A DNA stretch of 37,034 nt from NCBI GenBank assembly GCA_031287525.1, contig JAITSU010000050.1, positions 1-37,034 of the forward strand, written 5' to 3'. Made by a program: the position numbers and the translations under genes. This DNA comes from Zoogloeaceae bacterium (lineage in GTDB: Bacteria; Pseudomonadota; Gammaproteobacteria; Burkholderiales; Rhodocyclaceae). A model generated the notes under the pieces. The model saw only the letters and a program-made list of their open reading frames with translations. It was not told the origin of the DNA and made no database searches. This document shows positions 31,400-37,034 of this stretch, in pieces (position 1 is the stretch's first letter; each line of letters opens with the position of its first letter).

Positions 31400-31879
31400 A
31401 TGAAAACTGATCTTGCAAGAGCAAAAACCATCCAATGGAACATCGGCGCAATTTTGGGCGTCGCAACTTTGGCGCTATCGCTCGTCTTCCTCTCCGCCTG
31501 TTCCCGCGCTGACCCGCAAGCCGCCCTGAACGCCGCCGCCGGAGCATTGCAAACGGCGCTCGAAGCCAAAGACGCGAGCAAGGCGCTTGACCTGCTGCAT
31601 CAGGATTTTGTCACCGAACAGTCTTCCGAAAACGGGCGCGACTGGGCAAAAAGAACGATGGCACTGGCGTTCATGCGCTACAAAAATGTGAACATCATGG
31701 TACTGAAACAGGAAACCCGCATCGACCCCAACCTGCCCGACCGCGCCACCAGCGAAGCCGACATCGCCCTCATCGGCGCAGAAGGCCTGATTCCCGACGA
31801 CGCGCGGCATTACCACGTCCAGTTGGGCTGGATGAAGGAAGGAGAGCAGTGGAAGTTGCTGCGATTGAAATGGGAGTAA
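31400..31879 (+). CDS. Small hypothetical lipoprotein
   Basis: 159 residues from ATG 31400, which has AGGAG about 8 nt upstream. The signal peptide ends LVFLSAC (Cys about residue 34), then mature sequence begins SRADPQAALNAAAGALQTAL. The fold (about 40-159) looks like a small NTF2/DUF-type domain (ALDLLHQDFVTEQSSENGRD, ending EQWKLLRLKW), a pattern seen in NTF2-like envelope proteins, but I do not assign a family with confidence. The upstream extension into repeat copy 4 is not used. No neighbour suggests its role. Confidence 0.7.
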   Translation: MKTDLARAKTIQWNIGAILGVATLALSLVFLSACSRADPQAALNAAAGALQTALEAKDASKALDLLHQDFVTEQSSENGRDWAKRTMALAFMRYKNVNIMVLKQETRIDPNLPDRATSEADIALIGAEGLIPDDARHYHVQLGWMKEGEQWKLLRLKWE

Positions 31880-31958
31880 GGGCGTACCAGAAAAGGCGGA
31901 GCGCGGAAAGTCAGGCTAAAATGCGTATTCCGTCCCACCCAGACTGCTACGCATTGCG

Positions 31959-34925
31959 ATGACAACCAAAGAAGCCCAGATCGAACAGAACTTTATCGAG
32001 AAGCTGGTCGCGCTCAAATACGTATATCGCCATGATATTCACGACCGCGCCGCTCTGGAACAAAACTTTCGGGAAAAATTCGAGGCGCTCAACAAGGTTC
32101 ACTTGACGCCTGAAGAGTTTTCACGGCTGTTGGAGCAGATCACCACCCCCGATGTCTTTACTGCCGCCAAAACCTTGCGCGAGCGCAGCAGTTTTGAGCG
32201 CGACGACGGTACGCCGCTCCACTACACTTTGGTGAATACCAAAAACTGGTGCAAGAACAGTTTTGAGGTCATCAACCAACTCCGCGTCAACACACAGAAC
32301 AGCTTTCATCGCTATGACGTGATTCTGCTCATCAACGGCGTGCCAGTCGTGCAGATTGAGCTGAAAAACCTCGCCATCAGTCCCCGCAATGCCATGCGGC
32401 AGATTGCCGATTACAAAAATGACCCTGGCAACGGCTACACCCGCACCCTGCTTTGCTTTTTGCAACTGTTTATTGTCAGCAACCGCAGCGATACCTGGTA
32501 CTTCGCCAACAACAATAAAGCGCATTTCAGCTTCGATGCTGACGAGCGTTTTCTGCCGCTTTACCAGTTTGCCAGCGAAGACAACCGGAAAATTACCTGC
32601 CTCGACACTTTCGCCGAAAAATTCCTTGCCAAGTGCGCTCTGAGCGAGATGATCAGCAGTTACATGGTGCTGGTCGCCAGTGAGCAAAAGCTCTTGATGA
32701 TGCGCCCCTACCAAATTTACGCGGTACGCGCCATTGTCGATTGCATCCACCAGAATCGGGGCAATGGCTACATCTGGCACACCACCGGCAGCGGCAAAAC
32801 GCTGACCTCCTTCAAGGCGTCGACTTTGCTCAAGGACAATTCCGCCATTGAAAAATGCCTGTTCGTTGTCGACCGCAAAGACCTCGACCGGCAGACGCGG
32901 GAAGAATTCAACAAATTCCAGGATGGCTGCGTTGAAGAAAACACCAACACCGCCGCCCTGGTACGGCGGCTGCTTTCTGCCGATTACGCCGATAAAGTCA
33001 TCGTGACCACCATCCAGAAGCTCGGCATTGCCCTTGATGGCAGCCACAAGAGCAACTACAAGGAACGTCTGGAATCCCTGCGCGACAAGCGCATCGTCTT
33101 CATTTTTGACGAATGTCACCGCTCGCAATTTGGCGAGAACCACAAAGCCATCAAGGAATTTTTTCCCAACGCGCAGCTCTTCGGCTTTACCGGCACGCCG
33201 ATTTTTGAAGCCAACGCCACCTGCCAGAAAATTGAAGGCGAGGAAGCCTCGCTCAAGACCACCGAAGATATTTTTCAGCAAGAACTGCACGCCTACACCA
33301 TCACTCACGCCATCGAAGATCACAATGTCCTGCGCTTCCATATTGACTACTACAAGGCGGATGGCAAACCCAAACAGGGCGAAACCCTGACGCGCAAAGC
33401 CGTTGTCGAAGCCATACTGGAAAAGCACGACGCCGCTACCAACGGGCGCAAGTTCAACGCTTTGCTGGCGACGGCTTCCATCAACGACGCCATCGAATAC
33501 TACCAATTGTTCAAAGAAATTCAGACCGGGCGGCAAGCGGAAGACAGCAACTTTTTGCCCCTGAACGTCGCCTGCGTTTTCTCGCCCCCTGCCGAGGGCA
33601 ACAAAGACGTTCAACAGATTCAGGAAGACCTGCCGCAGGAAAAAGCGGATAACAAAGAAGCCCCGGACGAAAAGAAAGCCGCGCTCACGTCCATCATGGC
33701 GGACTACAACACGCGCTACGGCGGCAACCACAATATCGGTGACTTTGATCATTATTACAAAGACATTCAGAAGCGCATCAAGGATCAAAAATACGCCAAT
33801 CAGGATTTTCCGCGCGCGCAGAAAATCGACCTTGTGATTGTCGTGGATATGCTGCTCACCGGCTTTGATTCCAAATACCTGAACACTCTCTACGTGGACA
33901 AAAATCTCAAATACCACGGACTGATTCAGGCGTTTTCACGCACCAATCGCGTTTTGAACGACACCAAGCCTTACGGCAACATACTCGACTTTCGCCAGCA
34001 GGAAGCCGCCGTCAACGAAGCGATAACCCTGTTTTCCGGCGAAAAAGCGGAACGCGCCAAAGAAATCTGGCTGGTCGACGCCGCCCCGAAGGTTATCGAA
34101 AAACTGGAAAATGCCGTTATTGCGCTGGACAAGTTCATGGAATCCCAAGGCTTGCCAGGCGACCCGGCGCAAGTTGCCAATCTCAAGGGCGACGACGCGC
34201 GCGGCAAGTTCATCAACCTGTTCAAGGAAGTGCAGCGCCTCAAAACGCAGCTTGACCAATACACCGACCTGACGCCGGAAAACACCGGGCGCATCGCCAA
34301 AATCATCCCTGACGAGCAACTGCAAAGTTTCAAGGGCGTTTATCTGGAAACCGCCAAACGTCTTCGGGAGGGGCAGCGCAAGGGCGGGAATGACGACGAT
34401 TCGTCGGCGCGGCAACTTGATTTCGAGTTTGTGCTGTTTGCCTCTGCTGTTGTCGACTACGACTACATCATGAAGCTGATTGCCGGTTACACCCAGGGCA
34501 AGCCGGGTAAACAGACGATGAGCCGCGCCGAATTGATTGGCTTGATTGCGGCTGACGCCAAATTCATTGACGAGCGCGAAGACATCGCCGCTTACATCGA
34601 CACCCTGAAAGCGGGTAAAGGCTTGAACGAGCAGGAAATTCGCCAGGGTTACGAAACTTTCAAAGCCGAAAAATCCGCCCGCCAACTGGCGAATGTGGCA
34701 AAAGCGCATGGGCTGGAAACCGCCGCGCTGCAAGCCTTTGTGGACGGCATCATGGGGCGCATGATTTTTGACGGCGAACAATTGAGCGACCTGCTCGCGC
34801 CGCTGGAACTGGGCTGGAAAGCCAGAACGCAAAAAGAACTGGCATTGATGGCAGACCTGATCCCGTTCTTGCGCAAACTCGCCCAGGGGCAGGAGATTTC
34901 GGGATTGGCGGCGTATGAACAATAA
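31959..34925 (+). CDS. hsdR: Type I restriction endonuclease, R (HsdR) subunit
   Basis: A 988-residue motor and nuclease subunit. The nuclease site is D120 and E134-x-K136 (RYDVILL...VQIELKNL), with the same 14- and 2-residue spacing as in EcoR124I-type HsdR. The Superfamily 2 helicase has Walker A TTGSGKT (K280), DECH box (D384-H387) in IFDECHRSQFGE, then LFGFTGTPIF and the motif VI segment QAFSRTNRV. It translocates and cuts DNA when bound to the HsdM/HsdS methylase complex, neither of which is seen. The end overlaps the start of the DUF1016 gene. The 5' leader has a possible TAAAAT -10 at about 31918. Confidence 0.95.
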   Translation: MTTKEAQIEQNFIEKLVALKYVYRHDIHDRAALEQNFREKFEALNKVHLTPEEFSRLLEQITTPDVFTAAKTLRERSSFERDDGTPLHYTLVNTKNWCKNSFEVINQLRVNTQNSFHRYDVILLINGVPVVQIELKNLAISPRNAMRQIADYKNDPGNGYTRTLLCFLQLFIVSNRSDTWYFANNNKAHFSFDADERFLPLYQFASEDNRKITCLDTFAEKFLAKCALSEMISSYMVLVASEQKLLMMRPYQIYAVRAIVDCIHQNRGNGYIWHTTGSGKTLTSFKASTLLKDNSAIEKCLFVVDRKDLDRQTREEFNKFQDGCVEENTNTAALVRRLLSADYADKVIVTTIQKLGIALDGSHKSNYKERLESLRDKRIVFIFDECHRSQFGENHKAIKEFFPNAQLFGFTGTPIFEANATCQKIEGEEASLKTTEDIFQQELHAYTITHAIEDHNVLRFHIDYYKADGKPKQGETLTRKAVVEAILEKHDAATNGRKFNALLATASINDAIEYYQLFKEIQTGRQAEDSNFLPLNVACVFSPPAEGNKDVQQIQEDLPQEKADNKEAPDEKKAALTSIMADYNTRYGGNHNIGDFDHYYKDIQKRIKDQKYANQDFPRAQKIDLVIVVDMLLTGFDSKYLNTLYVDKNLKYHGLIQAFSRTNRVLNDTKPYGNILDFRQQEAAVNEAITLFSGEKAERAKEIWLVDAAPKVIEKLENAVIALDKFMESQGLPGDPAQVANLKGDDARGKFINLFKEVQRLKTQLDQYTDLTPENTGRIAKIIPDEQLQSFKGVYLETAKRLREGQRKGGNDDDSSARQLDFEFVLFASAVVDYDYIMKLIAGYTQGKPGKQTMSRAELIGLIAADAKFIDEREDIAAYIDTLKAGKGLNEQEIRQGYETFKAEKSARQLANVAKAHGLETAALQAFVDGIMGRMIFDGEQLSDLLAPLELGWKARTQKELALMADLIPFLRKLAQGQEISGLAAYEQ

Positions 34926-36042
34926 AAGTGGGGGGAGCTTCCAGCTCCCCCATTCAAACAAAGGGAGCAGGATGCTCCCGCCACTTGTCTCCGGCACTGA
35001 CGCCTTGTTTCTGGACGTCGCGGGTATTATCGAACGCCGCAAAGCCAATGCCATCAACACCGCGAATACCGAAACCGTGCTTATGCTCTGGGAGGTCGGC
35101 AAATACATCAATACAGCCTTGCTTGGTAATAAGCGTGCTGAATACGGCAAACAGATCATTGCCACGTTGTCGCTGCAACTGGTCGGAAAATACGGTGCTA
35201 CGTTCAACCTTTCCGGATTAAAGCGGATGCGTAAGTTTGCCGAGATTGTCGATGACAATGAAATTGGTGCCACGCCGTGGCACCAATTGAGTTGGTCGCA
35301 TATCCGGGAACTCTTGCCAATTAAAAGCCGGGAGGCACGCCAATTCTATGTAACGGAAGCCGCTTCCCGCCACATGGGTGTCCGTGACTTGCGCCTGATG
35401 ATTGAGCGCAAGACTTTTGAGCGGGCGGACGCGGCAAATTTACAACTCGCGGAATCCGGCGTCCCGTTCAATACTTTCAAAGACCCGTATCTGTTTGACA
35501 TTCTTGGTCTGCAAGGCGTCTATTCCGAAGGCGATTTGGAAGCGGCCATTGTTCGGCAGGTTGAGGCGTTCATTCTGGAGTTTGGACACGGTTTTACCTT
35601 CGCAGAACGCCAGAAGCGGATTCAATGGAAAGACACCGACTATTACATCGACTTGCTGTTCTATCACCGTCCGAGCAGACGTTTGGTTGCGGTGGAACTG
35701 AAGCTTGGCAAATTCAAACCTCAATATAAAGGGCAGATGGAATTTTATCTGAAATGGTTGTGCCAGAATGAGCGCCTGCCGGATGAAAACGAGCCGGTCG
35801 GTCTTATCCTCTGCGCCGAGAGCGACCGCGACCAAATCAGTATGATGGAACTGGACAAGGCGGGTATTGCCGTCATGGAATACTGGACGGAACTGCCGCC
35901 GAAATCCGAGTTTCAAAAACGCATCAAGGCGATTACCGCCGAAGCAAGGGAGATTTTTGAACGGCGCAAAACCCTCTCCGCGCCTGCTGTTTCCCGTCGG
36001 ATAGCGCCGTTCATTATCCTGGACGCGGATGAGGAAGAATGA
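34915..36042 (+). CDS. DUF1016/YhcG-family PD-(D/E)xK nuclease, with repeat-encoded N-terminus
   Basis: A 375-residue protein. The N-terminal DUF1016 domain (about 35-170: LMLWEVGKYINTALL, FNLSGLKRMRKFAEI, PWHQLSWSHIRELL) precedes a nuclease domain (about 180-345) with D246 (YYIDLLFYHR) and E261-x-K263 (VAVELKLGKF). YhcG-type proteins are often carried inside restriction loci as accessory nucleases (family knowledge). The first 24 residues (MNNKSGGSFQLPHSNKGSRM then LPPL) are encoded by repeat copy 5 (34926-34986). ATG 34915 overlaps the hsdR end by 11 bp; ATG 34972, also inside the repeat, is an alternative. Its tail ends 10 bp before repeat copy 6. Confidence 0.9.
   Translation: MNNKSGGSFQLPHSNKGSRMLPPLVSGTDALFLDVAGIIERRKANAINTANTETVLMLWEVGKYINTALLGNKRAEYGKQIIATLSLQLVGKYGATFNLSGLKRMRKFAEIVDDNEIGATPWHQLSWSHIRELLPIKSREARQFYVTEAASRHMGVRDLRLMIERKTFERADAANLQLAESGVPFNTFKDPYLFDILGLQGVYSEGDLEAAIVRQVEAFILEFGHGFTFAERQKRIQWKDTDYYIDLLFYHRPSRRLVAVELKLGKFKPQYKGQMEFYLKWLCQNERLPDENEPVGLILCAESDRDQISMMELDKAGIAVMEYWTELPPKSEFQKRIKAITAEAREIFERRKTLSAPAVSRRIAPFIILDADEEE
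34926..34986. repeat. Repeat family B, copy 5 (encodes the DUF1016 N-terminus)
   Basis: AAGTGGGGGGAGC and GCTCCCGCCACTT arms flank the linker CATTCAAACAAAG. The left hairpin is the GGGGAGC subtype and the right one the GGGAGCAGGATGCTCCC subtype, so this copy is a hybrid. It begins 1 bp after the hsdR stop (TAA 34923-34925) and is read through by the next gene. Confidence 0.9.
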
Positions 36043-36052
36043 TGAGCCATAA

Positions 36053-36114
36053 AAGTGGGGGGAGCTTTCAGCCCCCCCATCCAAACAAGAGGGAGCATCC
36101 TGCTCCCTCCACTT
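36053..36114. repeat. Repeat family B, copy 6
   Basis: AAGTGGGGGGAGC and GGGAGCATCCTGCTCCCTCC with ACTT; the linker CATCCAAACAAG is like copy 5. It fills most of the 85-bp gap between the DUF1016 gene and rhuM and leaves only 13 bp before the rhuM start codon, with no Shine-Dalgarno. Confidence 0.9.
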
Positions 36115-36127
36115 TGCGGGTTAGCGC

Positions 36128-37034
36128 ATGAACACTAAACTCATTCGCAACAGCACCGCCGAATTTCTGATATTCACCGGACAGGCGGGCGAGCAGAGTA
36201 TTGAAGCGCGTTACGAAGACGAAATGGTCTGGCTCACGCAGAAGCTGATGGCAGAATTGTTTGCCGTGGATGTCCGTACCGTCAGCGAGCATTTGGGGAA
36301 TATTTTTGCCAGTGGCGAGTTGAGCGAAGCGGCAGTTATCCGGAATTTCCGGATAACTGCCGCCGATGGGAAATCTTACGCCACCAAACACTACAACCTC
36401 GACGCCATCATTTCAGTCGGCTACCGGGTCAACTCTGTTCGCGCCACCCAGTTCCGCCAATGGGCGACCCAAGTATTACGCGAGTTTGCCATCAAGGGCT
36501 ATGTGCTGGACAAGCAGCGCATGGAAAACGGCAGCTTTCTGGGTGAAGACTACTTTGAGCGTCTGCTGGCGGAAATCCGCGAGATTCGCTTGTCAGAGCG
36601 CAAGTTTTACCAGAAAGTCACCGATATTTACGCTACGGCAGTCGACTACAACCGGGACGCCCCGACGACACAAACCTTTTTCGCCAAAGTTCAGAACAAA
36701 CTGCATTTCGCCATCCACGGACATACTGCCGCTGAACTCATCGTACAACGCGCCGATAGCGGCAAGACGCACATGGGCTTGACCTCATGGGAGCGCGCGC
36801 CCACAGGCAAGATTGTCAAAACCGATGTGGTCGTTGCCAAGAACTACCTGACAGCAGAAGAACTGGAAAGCCTTGGGCGCATTGTGAATGCCTATCTTGA
36901 TTTGGCGGAAGATCGAGCCAAACGCAATATTCCCATGACGATGGAGGATTGGGCAAAACGGCTGGACGCATTTCTGGAATTCTCCGAGCGCGATATTCTG
37001 CAAGACGCGGGCAAAGTTTCCGCCGAGATCGCCA
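36128..37034 (+). CDS. RhuM-family protein (partial, runs off the right edge)
   Basis: About 302 residues are visible with no stop. The N-terminal domain (about 1-110) contains VWLTQKLMAELFAVDVRTVS followed by AADGKSYATKHYNLDAIISV and GYRVNSVRATQFRQWATQVL, the RhuM/KilA-N-like signature with a winged-helix-like fold. A C-terminal half (about 125 on) has LAEIREIRLSERKFYQKVTD and ends EFSERDIL. RhuM proteins often accompany type I restriction systems; function is unsettled. An exact 35-nt palindrome lies inside the gene (36329-36363). The start is just after repeat copy 6. Confidence 0.88.
   Translation, partial: MNTKLIRNSTAEFLIFTGQAGEQSIEARYEDEMVWLTQKLMAELFAVDVRTVSEHLGNIFASGELSEAAVIRNFRITAADGKSYATKHYNLDAIISVGYRVNSVRATQFRQWATQVLREFAIKGYVLDKQRMENGSFLGEDYFERLLAEIREIRLSERKFYQKVTDIYATAVDYNRDAPTTQTFFAKVQNKLHFAIHGHTAAELIVQRADSGKTHMGLTSWERAPTGKIVKTDVVVAKNYLTAEELESLGRIVNAYLDLAEDRAKRNIPMTMEDWAKRLDAFLEFSERDILQDAGKVSAEIA
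36329..36363. repeat. 35-nt perfect palindrome inside rhuM
   Basis: GCGGCAGTTATCCGGAA (36329-36345) and TTCCGGATAACTGCCGC (36347-36363) are exact inverted arms around one T. It encodes EAAVIRNFRITAA of the RhuM domain, in frame with the flanking conserved motif. Confidence 0.9.

Noticed and set aside
32121-33917. 598-codon open frame antisense to hsdR
   Set aside because: It is the complement of conserved helicase motifs and has no family resemblance or ribosome site.

Overview
The window looks like a chromosomal segment of a betaproteobacterium, probably near Rhodocyclales or Nitrosomonadales. The reasons are the moderately high GC, the family-5 uracil-DNA glycosylase, the PaaK/ACT pair, the prfB-lysS pair with the bacterial RF2 frameshift, the DUF4349 lipoprotein, and a STAS-MlaE/MlaF/MlaD/lipoprotein operon. 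This placement is inferred from gene content and not proven. No rRNA, tRNA or CRISPR array was seen.

Layout. 1-473: the last codons of an IS110-family transposase, then a gene-free stretch of palindromic repeats. 474-2905: a DNA-repair glycosylase, convergent with an ACT-domain protein and phenylacetate-CoA ligase. 2906-4583: a long leader, a DUF4214/RTX-like secreted protein and its terminator. 4670-8370: the end of a polysaccharide cluster (4-reductase/epimerase, small ORF, initiating sugar transferase, 4,6-dehydratase). 8352-9037: a TumE/TumA-type toxin-antitoxin pair. 9195-13277: ppiD, tsaD, then divergent plsY and folB. 13280-16855: DUF4349 lipoprotein, SpoIIAA-like protein, a DMT exporter with a small upstream protein, and an OmpA-domain lipoprotein. 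16931-20984: a Rieske oxygenase, CheB, a PP2C phosphatase and an FHA protein. 21035-23750: prfB and lysS with a strong terminator. 23804-24578: a VapBC pair followed by a stub of a DnaQ-like exonuclease. 24708-31170: ppx, the four-gene lipid-transport operon and dgt. 31400-37034: a small lipoprotein, then hsdR, a DUF1016 nuclease and RhuM, cut by the window edge.

The most unusual signal is the dispersed repeats. Six copies of an approximately 61-65 bp paired palindrome (family B, core GCGGGAGCAGGATGCTCCCGC) and five copies of a degenerate CTGTC/CAGGAATCAG tract (family C) sit at gene edges. They do not merely separate genes. They supply the last codons and stops of tsaD, lysS, the SpoIIAA-like gene and the MCE gene, the first codons of the DUF1016 nuclease, and the signal-peptide core of the transport lipoprotein. 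The UDG stop codon lies in the centre of another palindrome, and the dgt 3' end is duplicated in tandem. The genome appears to reuse intergenic repeats as protein termini.

Most housekeeping genes are intact and ordinary. The mobile or accessory parts are the IS110 end, the two toxin-antitoxin pairs, the exonuclease stub and the type I restriction locus at the right edge, whose hsdM and hsdS are not visible and may lie to the right.
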